Notes under the pieces: generated by a model
What the model was told of the DNA's origin: nothing
The model's input: only the letters and a program-made list of their open reading frames with translations
Database searches by the model: none
Position numbers and translations under genes: made by a program
Assembly: GCA_023101725.1 (NCBI GenBank)
Contig: JALJCO010012814.1
Location: 186,001 to 250,000 of the forward strand
DNA: 64,000 bases
Reading direction: 5' to 3'
DNA from: Atherinomorus stipes
Taxonomy: Eukaryota > Chordata > Actinopteri > Atheriniformes > Atherinidae
Shown: positions 24,947 to 38,991 of the stretch, piece after piece
How positions within the stretch are numbered: position 1 is the stretch's first letter
Layout of the letters: each line of letters opens with the position of its first letter

Positions 24947-27900
24947 GTAAGTTAGACTGCGTGTGTGTTTGCTCCGTGTTGATGCCACATTGCTGCACTG
25001 CGATGAGAAGCTCAGCATCCTTTTAGCAAAGGGCGATGCAGGGAGAAATACATTTCGCATCATTTCTCATCATTTGTATGATGTCTCGTCTCACGTCTCC
25101 TCTGCTGCAGTACTTACCAAACAGCTACCGATTAGCAACACTTTAGCGTTTGCAGTTTGTAATTATGCATGCGTCATTTTACATGATGTGCCGTTGTTTG
25201 CCTACGCCAAGGGTGAGGATGACCCGTCTTGCATCATCTTGGATTAGCAAATATTACACGATTTGCTCACAAGCAAAACTACACCGTGGTTTCAGATCAC
25301 ATAATGTCCTAATTTCCCTTCAATCCGTGGAGCGATGCGGGTTTTCCCCCTGCAGCTCTTTTTATCAACAAAATGGTCATGATGTTCAATTATTACCACA
25401 TAAAATAGTCTGTGCATATTCTTTGCAGAAACGTGTGTAAAACGGCTGTCATGACATCAAATGTTGTTGCCATTTTAAATATGTTGTCGATGGAGGCCAT
25501 AAGGCTGAGAAGGGAATGCCATTTTCTGCTCCTTCCATGCGCCAAAGGGGTAAACAAGACTATGAATATGAGCTACGTCGATCAAAGAAGGCGTAGCAAC
25601 ACTTCTGGGATTATACGAGGCTTTTTTTTTACAGGTGCAAATGCACTGATTAAAGGCCAGAAATGACCATATCCTGTGTTTGAGGATTTCTTGGTGAAAT
25701 GGACGCGAATGTTAATGAGAACACTTCGCTCTGGCGTTATGTAATTGGTTGTCACAGCACAGTGAGGAGCCATCTCTAGCGTCATTGTTTTTCTCTGACA
25801 AACCAACAGCACCACAGAGGAGGAGCATCCCGCTTTCTACATGGGATTAGGTGCATGTGGTCTTTTAATCATTCATCAAATCTGCTCCCTTGCTGAAATG
25901 CATCTAGGCTTACAGCTAGCTAAAGTATCTCATAGCCACGTTCATGTGTTTTGCAGCAGACATGTCATCTTATGCTGTGATGATGTTTCAGGGGCTGCTT
26001 TAATGGCAGCTGCATGGGGCGTTGCATATCCCCCCCCCCCCCCCCCCCAAAAAAAAACCCTTACAGCTGCTGTCATCTCTCAAAACATTGATTCCTGCTT
26101 TAAAGCAGAGTTTCTGTGTGCATGAGAACGCACAGCTGATTTAAGGGTTATCATGTGCTTTCATCAAAAACCCTCTCGGAAAGGATTTGTAATGATGCAG
26201 ATGTCAGTCAGGTCCCTCTGTCCGCCTCAGCTTGTTTTGGGAGCTGTCCATGGTGCTGAATTCACTGTTTGCTGGCGTTTATGTCTGTCAGCAGCCAAGG
26301 TGCCCCCAAGAGAGCCGACACGAGGCGGCAGAGAGGAGATGATGATACCGTCAGGGGGGTAATCGAATTGTATTGCTGAGAGGGGAGTTAAAGATTACTT
26401 TCTATTTATTAGCAGACTCCTCACTCTTTAAAGTGAAGACAGATCGAAGCTCTATCATCTATTGCTGTCTATCTATCATGATTTCTGTGGAATACAATGG
26501 TCTTTCAGGTCTTTTCGCTGTTTTAATGGCTTCTCAGCATCAGTTTTTTAGCTGTCAGTACCAAATGCAGGTGTTGAATATCTCCACAGATCTATCATCA
26601 GATAATCCATCTTTTAAACTGACATTTTGCTCATATTTGACCGTTTGTTTTGGGCGAAATACAACATGACAAGCTGTTGGCCTCTTTCTTTGAGAATGGG
26701 TTCCACAAACTAAGAGCTGGGAAAATTATTATCATATATGTGTGTTTAAAATCTATAAGTCAGTCATAAAGCCATGCCGTGAAGCTCATTTCACTCTTCA
26801 AGCCTAACAGCATTCCTTGAGTTGTTTGCTAACATCTCCTTTTTCTCTGAGGCTGCACATGATTTTTAAACAAACAAACCTATCTCTTACTTCCTGTAGT
26901 GTTTACACTACATCTGCATGTCTGTTCACTTTATTTTTTTCCAGTACGACTTGTTATGTTTTAGTCTGAGGTGAAGGTAATCCTCCTGCAAAGGCAGTTT
27001 CTTCCCTGGATCTGGTTATGATCTGTGCTCATGCAACCGCTGGCTTTATCTGTGGTTATCTTTAACCTCTGATACGTTAGTTGTTACGTGAACATCATCT
27101 ACCATCAGGACTGCTGTTGATAGCAAGCTTAACCTAGGAAGAGAAAATGTAATCGTTTAAAGAAGTTGCGCTAAATGGATTTTTTTTTTTTTTTTAAATC
27201 CGACTCCTCTTCAGTTTGGTTTCTTTTCATCCATGACTAGAATAACTGACAAAGGATTAACACAAACATGGGATTAATGAAAAACATTGCAGTTAAAGCT
27301 ATTTTGACTTGTCCTTTGGCTTAATGGGGAATATCTAAAGTAATGGAAGTTAAATGAAAGGTGACTTTGAATTATTGTTTCGTATAAAGGTGATTGATTA
27401 AAATGCCAGCTGGTTGCTTTGACTTGACATACAACAGTTTGTCTTTTAAGTGAGATGCTGTTTTTCTGTGTTTCAGTGCATAAAGGTAGAGTGAGGGCTA
27501 ATGGAGGGATTGGTGCAGAATACCCGTATGAGCCTTTTAGATACAAACATAATAGTCCCAAAGAGGTTTGCGTTAGACCTGATCCTCTTTCTCTCTTTAT
27601 ATATCTTCCAAGGGGAATGTAGTGTTTGCTGATGCTGGCGACCTCTTTTGTTGTTGTTAGTCCTCAGTGTTTGCAGAACATCAAATGTCAGGTACAGAGG
27701 ACAGTGTGTGAAATAGTGGGACGGTGTTTTTAGAGCTTTCTGTGAGGTGTTTGCTGGTGAAAGGGTTAAGGCTGCTGTTCGTCTGTTAGAAGAGGAGATA
27801 GTGCTGTCTGACAAGGTGTGAGAAAAGAGGCGATGTAAGAGCGGAGAGTCTGAAGGGCAGCCGGAGTGTCTCATTTCTCTCAGCACAGAGGAGAACACAC

Positions 27901-28724
27901 ACGGGGAAGACTCTATCCTTGGTGGAAGATTGATGGCGTTAAAGATGATCAAAAGCATCTGCAGCGTCTTTCACAGCACAGAAGGAATCTCATTTTTTTT
28001 TCTGAATCCATAATTATGATTTTAAGATGAAATCTCTATTAAGAAAACTGCTTAGCTATTACTATTCTAGTTATTTTATTAAATATTAATGGACTGCTCT
28101 GTACCCGAGGGATGATCCCAATATATCATGGAGAAACGGCTTCAATTTTATACCCATTTATTATCCCTCATATCCCATGTGTTTTTCTATTTGTAGAACA
28201 TTATTATGAATCAGGTTTATGTTACCTGAAGCTTGTCGTGTAGTGTCACAACATGTCCTGCTCTGAATCAACATTGTGTTGCTCTCCCATAGCCTGGAGG
28301 GAGAGCAAAAACTCGGTGTGTCATGAACCTTTGGGCAATTCAAAATGGAGTCCTGTGTGGAAACTGAGGGTTTGAAGAGCCAAAGTTTTCATCCTTCCTG
28401 CTGCGAATGGTTCAGCAACATTATCAGGGAGTCTTCTTAGACAGGACTGTGGATGCGGTAACCTCAGGAAACCCATCTGAACATTAGCAGCTGTGTTTCT
28501 CAGGGAGATTGGAGGTTTTCTTTTGATGAAGACACAAGTTAAAATGATATTTTAGTGACTCTTTTCACCACAACATATCCTGTTTTAAAAATGTAAATCA
28601 AGTAGGATGTAATGATTTCCCAGTCATTTCTAGTTTCAATGGTTGAAAGTAAAATATTTGATTGTTCATTCATCACACATTCATTAAGGATCATGTTTAT
28701 AACGGTGTTGCATCGTATCTTTTC

Positions 28725-29514
28725 TAGGGCTGGGCGATATGGACCAAAAGTCCTATCTCGATATATTTAGGCTGAATATCGATATACGATATATATCTCG
28801 ATATTTTTATCGCAAGGTGAGAGCAAATATTTTGTTACAGTCAGAGCCAAATATGACATTACAAGTAGTTTAATTTAAACAGACCGGATGAAATAATGCT
28901 CAGCTGTTCAAAGAATGATCAAATGTAAACAGAAATACTGTATAATACTGTATGTAATAATACTCGCAGATGCAAGTAAGGAACATTACACAGAATTAAA
29001 TGTAACAAACCCTAGTAAGGTCAGCATTTATGTTGGAAAAATTACCCAGTGAATGAACGACAACACTCAGATCTGTGAGAAGACAAGCTTGATTCTTTAC
29101 TCAGGCCCGAGGAGTCCAACACCAGTTGTAGGCCAATGTTGAACTGAATACATTTGTCAAGCATTGCTTTTTATACACCCTCTCCTCATTGTTCAAATCC
29201 CTCCTTGTTTCTTTGTCCATCCCCCGGTAGAAGTCCCTTTTGGGGGAGAACTCATCCGTCCTTGGGCTTTGTTTACTCATCCCCCCACCAAGACCTCCTG
29301 GTGAGGTTACATTCCTTTCTCTGGGAAGGTGTGATAAGGTCTCTTCTTGTGCTCACAATGTCGTAAATCCCAAATTCTCCCAACAATTTATATACAAAGA
29401 CAAAACAAACACACATTGAACTCCACATCTCGATATGGGCGATATGGTCCAATTCCATATCTCATTTGAAAATATATCGATATATTTTTCATATCGATAT
29501 ATCGCCCAGCCCTA
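28725..29514. mobile_element. hAT-type nonautonomous element with intact TSD
   Basis: Terminal inverted repeats begin TAGGGCTGGGCGATAT and end with the reverse complement. An exact 8-bp target duplication ATCTTTTC lies at 28717-28724 and 29515-29522. The 790-bp interior has no transposase frame. It is rich in TATCGATA-type motifs near both ends. The GGGCTGGGCGATATGG head and 8-bp duplication are the hallmarks of a widespread hAT family in fish. Confidence 0.85.
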
Positions 29515-30102
29515 ATCTTTTCTATAAGTGAAAAGTATCTGCAACAGTTTGAATGCTTTACTCTGCTTTCTCCATGTAGGATTTCAGCTGCACAGCAGTT
29601 TGGGTTTTATTGTCAGTTTCCTCGGGTCAGAGTAGTGCGTAATGTGGAGCCATGTTGTGATATGAGCAGAATGTGGTTTGGCATATTTGTATGTGGATTC
29701 TCTGATTCTTCCACTAATGTCATGTGGAGTGAGAGAGAGAATAGTATCTGTAATTTTATGTTGAGAAATATATTTCTTTAGATGCCGGTCTGTTTGCTCA
29801 CAAACCCTTTCACCACGTTTGATTAATCTCCTCATTCATATCTGTGAAAGACTCAGGTGATCTTTTCCTTCGTTTCCGGAAATCTTTTTAAAATAAACAT
29901 CTCAGTTTCAGCTGCTGATTTGTTTTCTTTGTAGCATTCCGTTTTTAAGGTATAACCTAAGTTATAAGTTAAATCAGTGATATAACTTATAAGGTATATC
30001 AGTGGCTCAATATCAGCTACCTCACTTTAAAAAAAAAAAAAAAAAAAAAGCAAGAAAAAATGTTGCATGAGGAAACATAGCTGCAGGTATACTGTTGGCA
30101 AT

Positions 30103-30764
30103 TAGGGATGTCTGATATTATCGGCCGATATTGACATTAAAATGTGATATCTGAAAATATTGGTATTGTTTTTTTTGGGCCGATATTTTAACTAACAAAA
30201 TCTTTTGAGATTTTGTAACAGAACGAGATCTTGCAAGACTTTGTTCCATCAGCACTGCTGTGGCCGATACTAACACAATCTCTCAAGATCTCATCCAGTT
30301 ATGAAGTCTCGTAAGATCTTGTTCCATTAGCAGCGGTCCAGCATGTAAAGTCCCTGTTATTCTGGAAGAACTTCATATCCCAGCATTCCTTTCAGAGGAG
30401 TATATAGTCACCATAGTCATGTGACTACGGTGCAGCTGCTGCTGCTACAGACTGACTTGCTTTGAAGCTGCTGATATGTCTGGTTTTAAGTGACCAAGTT
30501 GTCAGAAACATTATTATTAGCCACATGTTGGCTAATACCTGCTACTATCTGGTATCTGTCAGCCAGATGTCCAAAATGAACTCCTCTGGCTGAGTTAAGG
30601 ATACTTTGGGATCTTTGCTTTCGGAGCAGAATATCGTTGTATCTTTAAAAATATGAGAGATACAACCTCACAGTTGTCTGCATACATCAGTATCAGTTGG
30701 TATCGGATATCAGAAATTAAGAGTTGGAGAATGTCGGTAAAAAAGCCAATATTGAACATCCCTA
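30103..30764. mobile_element. hAT-type nonautonomous element (second family)
   Basis: The ends TAGGGATGTCTGATATTATC and the right-hand AACATCCCTA are inverted. Flanks TTGGCAAT (30095-30102) and TTGGCAGT (30765-30772) match at 7 of 8 positions, as an aged 8-bp hAT duplication. The GGCCGATATT motifs near the left end are typical of this family. No transposase is present. Confidence 0.75.
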
Positions 30765-33179
30765 TTGGCAGTGATAGCGATCCCAGTTTATGGGCTCTAA
30801 GTTGATGTCTTAACAAACCAAAATCCATAACTAGCCCACTGTTCTAGCTGCAGAAATCCATTTAACTATTGCACACAGTTGAGCGTGGAAAAACATCAGC
30901 AATGTGGAGACACTGTGAGTCAGCATTTTTACATGAATTTAGGCGAGCTTGGTCAGATGTGGCCGTCATCAGCCATATTTGATGCACCACTTGCTGCTTT
31001 CTTTGATATCCGGATGCTTCGTCACAGTTCTGCTTAAAATTCCCTCCACCTATGCTGCATTGTTTTCTAAACTACTCAACATGCTCACATGATGCTCAGA
31101 TCAGCACACACAGACAGGAAGATTCAGAATGACTGAAAACACTGACACGTTCCAGGAGAGACTACACTACTGAAAAGAGACAAACATTTTTCGCTCTGGA
31201 GGCGGTAGAACTGGATCTGGCTGTAAGGTTTCCAACCATGGCACATTCACTGAAGAGGCTGCATGTCCCACCAAGACTAAAATAGATGAAGCATTTGTTA
31301 GTCATTCAAACAAGACAAAAATGCAGTTTATTAAGAGCTGGAATAAGATTAACATTAGCTAATTCAAGTTATTCTACTGTAATTTGCTCATTTATACACA
31401 ATTGGAATGTAAAATGTGTAATTTTTTCAAATTAAACTTTAAAATGAAGATAACTAGACTCAATTTATTTAGAAATACTCCTAAATTTCTCCTAAACACA
31501 GTGCCCCAGGTTGTGTAGTTTCACCTTACAGATCTATGACAGACAGCATGTTTTCGGTTAGACATTTTAAAAGTAATAATTTAAAAAAACGAGGGATTAA
31601 GGCTTTAAAATGGACCTTATTTAACTCTAAATCTTGTATGTCTCTGGATTAGCTTTACACCCATCTTAACTCAGAATGGTTTGAGGAAGAGCTTTCACCT
31701 GGGGGATACATGTTCCTGAAAACCAGAGGATTTAGCGGAAGTGTTTTCTGATTGGTTGAATCCCTGGAGGCTTGCCTAATGCAAACATGACACAGACACC
31801 TGAAACAGTTTCACTTACCTGTTTCTTAAGGCTCAGGCTCATGTCCTTTTAAAGTTGGAGCAGTATTGACTTTCAGTTTCAGTCTTTCCACGGAGCCAGC
31901 GTCATCCTGGACTTTATAAATGCATCGGTATCAAATCCATCAGCAAGATCACAGTTTTTAGGGAAAGCTGACAAGTGTTTAGTCTCCAAGACAAAGGCTA
32001 AAACAGTGCTGAGCTCTGAGAAGTATTTTGATCTCTTTTTCCTGAGATGCAAAAGTTCCACTTTTGGTATAATTACAGTGGATAAAAAGCTGGAGCTCTC
32101 TGCCTGGACAGTTAGACATACAAAGAAATCAGGTGCTATGAATTGATGAGGACAAGGTTAATAAAAAGTGTGAGTTTGTGATCACCGGAGAAATGGAGTT
32201 TCTTTGTATAAATATGCTAAAACATGTGTATACCTCTATTTCTGAGCTATATGTAATGTTTAAGGTGATGTTACATCGTTAAACTGCAGATAAGCCAGAG
32301 AATATGGGGAAATGTGCCAGAGGTCCTCTAAGCTAGATTAATTCTTCACAGCTTAATTTAAAATCTACACTGAATGTGTACTTCAGGTATTTGAGAAAAT
32401 GACCCCTTGAAAAGAAGATAGGAGAATGATGTTGAAGCTTAGCTCATAATATTTTTCCATTGCCAATCAAGCTTAATATTTAGCCAGGGGCTGAGCTGTT
32501 GACTGCCATGGTCTTTCTTTCCCAGTATAATTTACAATAATGTGATTAAACAAATTAAAGCAGCAAAGCTTTTTTTATTTTTTTTTTTTTTTTACTTGCT
32601 TGATCTGACAAAAAATGATGACATTCTGTCCTCAGTTCATTTTCTGAAATTGTCAGGCCAATAGAAGTGGAGTAGTTGTAGAGTGCTGCCAGCTGTAGTG
32701 TGGACCAAAACCAATCTAGTCAGGAGTAAAACTTGAACTTTTTGATTTTCATGGATGTCTGTAATCACAACAAGTTTAATGAGTTATAAGCACATATATT
32801 AATAATGTTTTACCAGAAAACCTGCAAAAGTTGTTTGTGTTTACTTCAGAAGATGAAAATCATAGAAGAAGATTTGATTTTAAGCACCAGGCTGCTTGGA
32901 CAACCTTGAAACAAATGTGTATTTCAGTTGTAGGTGTTCAAATATGGAATTCCCAACTACAAGATTTAAGATGTTTATAGATTTAAAAAATGTACAAATG
33001 CAGAAAAAATTGTCAATGTGTGCTTGAAACTTAAATTGGACATTAAGGATCAATTGTGTTGAGTTGTAAAATTTTACTTTTTCCCCCCATTTTCTTTGTT
33101 TTATTTGGTTTTGTTATTATAATCAAAGTGTTAATCAGGTAGGTTACTGAAAATCAGCTGTATGTGATATGGGACCATC

Positions 33180-33266
<87 letters not shown>

Positions 33267-33268
33267 TC
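33180..33268. repeat. (CTTT)n microsatellite
   Basis: About 22 perfect tetranucleotide copies. Read on the minus strand it creates a false KERKKERK-type ORF. Confidence 0.97.
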
Positions 33269-33679
33269 ATTTTTTTTTGTTAAATAGGGGCAGGCAAAAG
33301 GTGTTGATTTGAAAATATAGAGTGCATTTATGTACAAATTATGTTGTCCACCTTCATGAAAGATACAAATTAAAAAAAAAAAAAAGTGCAACAGATGGTG
33401 CGTTAGTGTGCAATTATACATGAAGCAATTAGCTGATATTTCATTCCCCTCCATGTCAGAGTTGACTAATCTCCGCCTTGGTTCTGATACTTCAAAATGA
33501 AATTCAGCTAATCTCTCTTTATATCTTTGTCTGAGTGTAGATAAAGATAAGTGCTCTGACACACGCTCAGCTCATTTCCATATTTATTTTCATTAAGAGC
33601 AACCTGTTGCACTTGCAGTTTTCTGTTACCTGATGTTAAAAGGACTGACCCCAAACATCTCATGCTTTTATCTCCACAG

Positions 33680-33750
33680 GTGATCTCCTGCAGGGGACCA
33701 GCAGCTCTTTCTAAGGTTTATGGAAACCTGACCTCCCATTGGTGGAGAAG
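33680..33750 (+). other. pacsin1: pacsin1 noncoding exon 2 (inferred)
   Basis: A 71-nt segment between a textbook acceptor (TTTTATCTCCACAG) and a donor GAGAAG|GTGAGT. It has only a three-codon upstream ORF. Its position between the promoter and the coding exons makes it a good 5' UTR exon candidate. Confidence 0.55.
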
Positions 33751-35659
33751 GTGAGTCGTCCTTGTTTGATCCATCTGTCCAAATCAGCCCGTTTGCTGGA
33801 ATTTCTGTTTATCATCTCCTGCTTGTAAGGAGGGACAACGTCAGCCTGAGCTCAGACCTTCACCTTTTTTTCCTGTCATTTATAATGTTAAACGCACCAC
33901 TTGTAGTAATTAATAGCTCTTTGTCTGTGGTGTTAATATTTCATGAGGGTTTCTCAGTCTGTGGAGCGGGCAAACTGGAGGGCAGCCGATAGCTATCATC
34001 CATCTGAGGCTCTTCCACTAATGGGCTGTTTATAAGTTATGTGTGCATGTGAATTTGCAGCATGGTTAAGATTACATATAGCACAGCAGCGCTATTGTAA
34101 GATTCCATTTCAGCTTCCAAGTTGCTCCAGCATTCTGAAGTATTTACCACTTTGATTCTGGAAACTTTATTTATCTTTTTTTTTTAAAGGATCATGCAGT
34201 TTTATTGTTTATAATCTCACACACAGTAACTCCCACTCTCTGATAGGGAAGAATCATAACTCATGGGCATATATTGATTTTCCTTACTTGATCTCTTTAT
34301 TTTGTGGGCATTATGACACAGTTGCACTGCAGTGAAGGAGTTTAAGCAGATGCTTTATGAATGCAGCCTGTTGTTTATATTTACAAAGCTCATCAGTGCA
34401 GGGTGGCCCAGCTCAAAAAGACTTTTCCAGTGATCTGTGCACTTTAAAATGAGCAAAAGAAGATGAGTCAAAAGGGTTTTTCTAAATGGTAAAGTCTGCT
34501 CATTGGTTTTGTGGGAATATGAGAGACAAAACTATAAAACAACGTAATTTCACCATCATCAATACATCCCAGAGATGACAGTCTACATTTCATGACTGCA
34601 TTATTTAGTGGTTTCACTCTTGCGGTGAAACTTCTATCAAGTCAGAAACAAATATTGAGATTACAGACTGTTTTTCTTACTCTGTTTTTTGCTATTATTG
34701 TATAAGTGGCAAAAATGCATCTGCTTTATTCTTGAATTCTTGCATGTCAAAGGAAAAGTTTGTTAATTAGAAAGTGGAGGAAACTGCAAACAGCTAAGTT
34801 GTAGCTGCATCAAAGGGTTAGTAGATGAATTTAGAGTAAAAACTCAGCTGCACTCTTTTGCTTGGCCTAGAAACTTTGAAAAATTAGGCTAGTTTCTTAT
34901 TTTATTGGTCGCTCCTCTGCTCCTGGTGCCAGCTGGGAGATGCACTCAGTCAAGATGGTTATTCATCTTTTAAATGACATTTACACCACATTTATTTCTT
35001 TTATTGCATCCTTATTTAGCAATTATCAGTTTAAGTTTGGCTCAGGATTGGGTATCCATCTCTTCACAAGCCAATTTGGCAAAGTGGAGTTATGACTTCT
35101 CCTTAAAAACACTCCAAGAAGGCAGAGATGTGCCAAGCTGAAGAATTGTATAGACACAGCTAAAGGTTGCTCTGGTTTTGTTCAGCTGCTTTTTGCTGTG
35201 GCTTTACTCCATCTCAGAGATTTCAGAGTTAGGTTTTTTTTTTTGCTTTCAGGTGCTGAAGCTCACCCTCAAGCTGTCAACTGGCAAATGAGTCGCTCTC
35301 AGAGTGAACACAGTCAGCCCTGCATGGTTCAGCTTCAAGCGAAAGCCCTTGATCTTTGCCGTTCAGTTCTGATTCGAGTCTCAGTTTTACAGGCACTAGC
35401 TTTTTCACTGGGAACAAAGTGATTAGTCTGTCACAGATTTTCCTCTGCCTTATTCAGATTTAGCAGACGTGAGTAAGAAAAGATGAATGGAGACTTGTAA
35501 AAAAGGAAATATAAAATGATGAAAAAAAAGAAGGTCTTTACCTCTTTCAAATGAGGTTTGAGTTGCTATTGTATGATAACCCAAATACTGCTTAAAACAA
35601 AGTCTCTTTCCATTTTATTGTAGTTTTAACTAAAGTTTGCCATAGAAATCCTGCATGTT

Positions 35660-35850
35660 TTTGTTTTGTTTTTTAACTTTAATAATCCAGGTAGGGAAAT
35701 TCAACTCTGCTTTTTACCCATCTCCAGATTAACCAGAGAGCAGAGGGCTGTCAATTACAGCACCTGGGGAGCAGTTGGTGGGGTTAAGGACCTTGCTCAA
35801 AGACCATAGTAGTATACTGGTATACTCAGCCTCAGTGGCCTCTGAGTGTT
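35660..35850. repeat. Teleost interspersed repeat fragment
   Basis: A sequence of motifs common to many fish repeats: TAGGGAAATTCAACTCTGC, then CACCTGGGGAGCAGTTGG, then GACCTTGCTCAAAGACC. It is noncoding. Ends are approximate. Confidence 0.5.
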
Positions 35851-36262
35851 GGAGGAATAAAAAACACAAAGTTTATGTTTTGTAGGGACTTTTGGGATCT
35901 AAAGGAATTGCAGGTGTTTCACCTCAGTCAATATATCTCTGAGAAAAAGTGGGGGTTAGGAAAAAGTCTGGGGAAAATCTGACCAAATCTTCTTGTTTCT
36001 TAACACTGGCATATATAAGGAAACATCTTTTCATCCCAAGCTGTTTCATATAGAAGCTGGCCAACTCTATAACCACTAAATGTGGTCAGTTCATTGAATT
36101 CTGTTTTACCAACGAGGCGCAGCCTGGCTATGATTGGTTCATCTGATTTTTAAAACTTATCATAGATGGTAATAACATAGAAATACTGTATTATCATGAA
36201 TATCATAGATATATGATTCATACCTGCCATTTCTATAAAAAATGAATGAATAAATTGACTTG

Positions 36263-37560
36263 CCATGTAACATATAGACAAACAGAATACAATGATTTGC
36301 TAATCTTATGAACCAATATTCTCTATCCAACAGAACACAGAAAACATATCAAATGTTGAAAGTGAAGTGAGACGTACTATTTTCATGAAAAATGATAGTT
36401 TATCTTGAATTTCATGGCAGCGGCACATCTAAAAAAAAGTAGAAATGGGGACACCAGAAGGCTGGAAAAGTAAGTGGTACTAAACAGAAACAGCTGATGG
36501 AAACATAATGCAACAGTTCAGTCTCATGATTGGATTTAAACAGAGCACCTTAAAGAAGCAAAGTCTCTCCTTTGTAAAGATTAAGTACCAGTGAGCAGAG
36601 ATTTCGCAATCTGAAGGGGAAAAAAAAAACGGCATCTGCAAATTTTGGAGCTATTTCAGAACGTTTCTCAGTCTGAAACTGTGAAGAATATTCCATCATC
36701 CGTATGTCTATTGTTACAAGAAACTGGAGACATCTCTGCACACAAGGGGCATGACCAAAAATCAGTATTGGAAGCCTGTGATCTTCAGATCCTCAGGGAG
36801 CAATGTGTTAAAAAAAAAAAAAAAAAAGAGGCATCATATCGTCATCAGAATCACTGCATGGGCTCAGCAGCACTTCCAGCTGTCAGTGATGTGGTTTGCT
36901 GTGCCATGTACAAATGTAGGTTAAAGTTCTGTCATGCAAACAGAGAAGTCTGTGTGAACATGAGACAGAAACGCTGCTGTCTTCTCTATGTCATAGCTCA
37001 TCGAAAATTAAATAGGGTAAAGTGGAAAAGTGTTCTGTGGTCAGATGAATCAAAAATTGAAATTCTTTGGGGGAAAGAAATTCAAATTTCATATCGTCCA
37101 GACTAAAGAGGAGGGGGACCATCCAGCAAGTATGGGGGTGCATTATTGCCTATAATACTGGAAAGGGACCATCGATGGTGAAAAGTATAGTTTATGAGTA
37201 ACATGCTTCCATCCAGAAGAGGCTTTTTCAGGGAAATTGCATATTTCAGCAAACTGCATTCTGCTTCTGTTACAATAGCATGGCTTTGTAGTGGAAGAGA
37301 CTATGTGTTGGACTACAGACCTTTTGACCAAATGAAAACAATTACACATCATAAAATGCATTATACTGAAAAGAAAACAAAAAACAAACAAGACTGCTAA
37401 GCAGCAAGAATCCTATATCAAACAAGAATAGGAAATATTCTTCTCCCAAAGGTCCAGCACCAGATGCAGCCATTAAATTCATGGCAACCTAATATTTTTG
37501 ATAGTAAAATGTTTTATTTTAAACGTTAGATAAGCTTTCTATGTTCTGCAAATAAGATAT
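36263..37560 (+). mobile_element. Degenerate Tc1/mariner transposon
   Basis: The left leader (GATTTGCTAATCTTATG, then GGCTGGAAAAGTAAGTGGTA) and the following frames match a Tc1/mariner family abundant in fish. Broken plus-strand reading shows the helix-turn-helix region near 36650-36800. It also shows the block with the first catalytic aspartate, VLWSDESKIEI, near 37035-37067. The regions of the second aspartate and the final acidic residue are shortened and shifted, so the copy cannot make active enzyme. A 153-codon ORF (36645-37106) is a surviving open stretch of it. The right edge is approximate. Confidence 0.75.
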
Positions 37561-38991
37561 TGGGTTATGAGATACTTTCTGTTTTTGTTTACATTTTATG
37601 TAGCATCTCAGCTATTTTGAAGCTGTTTTGTAATTAATTGAAAGCCCCTGTCCTTTTTATTAAACCCTTGCAAGACACAAAGAAATTAACTTTTCTTTTT
37701 TTAAGATGCATTGCATACCAAACCATTTGTTTTGACAAGTTCAATGTCAGGCCTGTATATCAGTGACACTGCATGATAGCTACACAACTAGTAACAGTAA
37801 TGACATTTGATCGTTGACTGTGGTGCAAAGGTCGTTTCCTAAATTAGGTTGGTGTGAACACAAACAAGGTTTTTACCATCAACATATAAGAAGGATGTTA
37901 GCATGCTCAGATTAGCATTTAGCTTAAGCACAACGCCAGATTTTTGTATTTATTCATCAAAAAAAGAATCACAAAGGTATAACTTTCAGATAGCTTACTC
38001 TTTTATGTAAGGTTGTTACTTTCACTATTTTTGGTGAAATTTGTAGTGTATCTCATTTTCTGAGTTGAAGTGGGTTTATTTCTAAATCCTTTTCGTAAAA
38101 ATATCTGTAGCGCTCTCTTTTTTGTAAATATACTTCGGCTCCCTCTGCTTCTCAAATATTCACCTACATACGTGTGCAGGCTTTGTTTTAAGGGCAGCCA
38201 ATCAGTATTCAGAGCAGCATCTGGCAGCTTCATGATAAAAAGGCAAAACGCTGCATTCAGAGATTTACAGTTGCATTGCTCATTTTCTCCCTCCCCTCCA
38301 CCGATTCCTCTGTCTGTCTGGACATCATCATCATCGTGTTGAAGCAGGACCTCCATCCTCAGCTCCATCAAGCAGCCGATGCATTCCTTCATCACCACCC
38401 ATCACAATATGTCTGCCTCCCCTTCCTCTGCTCTGCTCTTCCTGTCCACCCTCCCCTTACTGTTTTTTCTCTTTTTTTCCCCCCTTGTCTTCACCACACT
38501 GTCACCAAGTGGCTTGTGGCAAGAGGCTTGATAGTTACATAACCACTGCAGCAGCATGCGGGGCACTGCTTTAAATCGCAACACAAAGTGTGTGAGTTTT
38601 TTTTGAGCCACCTATGGTGAAATGTGTGTTTCTGTTCAACAGATGTTTGTGAGGATGGATTGATCAAGGCCTTCATTCAGTAGTTTCTTCCGGTTTATTC
38701 TGTGTGCTTCCCCTCTGAATCAAATTAAAGGAAAATACATGCAGTGATTTTTTTACACTGTTGCTGTTGGCACTCAACTCGAATCAAATCAGTTTTACTC
38801 ATATTGAATTATGAGACTTTTGCAAGCTCACATGCTTTAATCAAAAGAAGTGGTGGTCAAATGAACCCAAACAGCTAGTGTGCAAGGAAGATGTGAGATG
38901 TTGTTTTTGTATAAAGTTTAGATCCGAGTTCACGCACTATTTAGCCTTTAAAAAGTTACAGTGTAAATTCTAATGAGTTGGCTTTACTTAA

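Larger units (their letters stand above)
24947..33679 (+). other. pacsin1: pacsin1 intron 1 (inferred)
   Basis: About 8.7 kb. It contains two hAT-type nonautonomous elements (28725-29514, 30103-30764), C, A and T runs (C run at 26032-26048), and a (CTTT)n array near its end. The 161-codon minus-strand ORF at 27473-27958 has no recognisable features and is not called. The rest shows nothing I can name. Confidence 0.45.

Noticed and set aside
27473..27958. 161-codon minus ORF in pacsin1 intron 1
   Set aside because: No domain, no splice support, low-complexity Ser/Thr composition and no family I recognise.
33131..33562. 143-codon minus ORF with KERKKERK repeats
   Set aside because: The repeat is simply the (CTTT)n microsatellite read on the other strand.
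36645..37106. 153-codon plus ORF as a host gene
   Set aside because: It is a surviving open stretch of a decayed Tc1/mariner transposase with missing catalytic regions.
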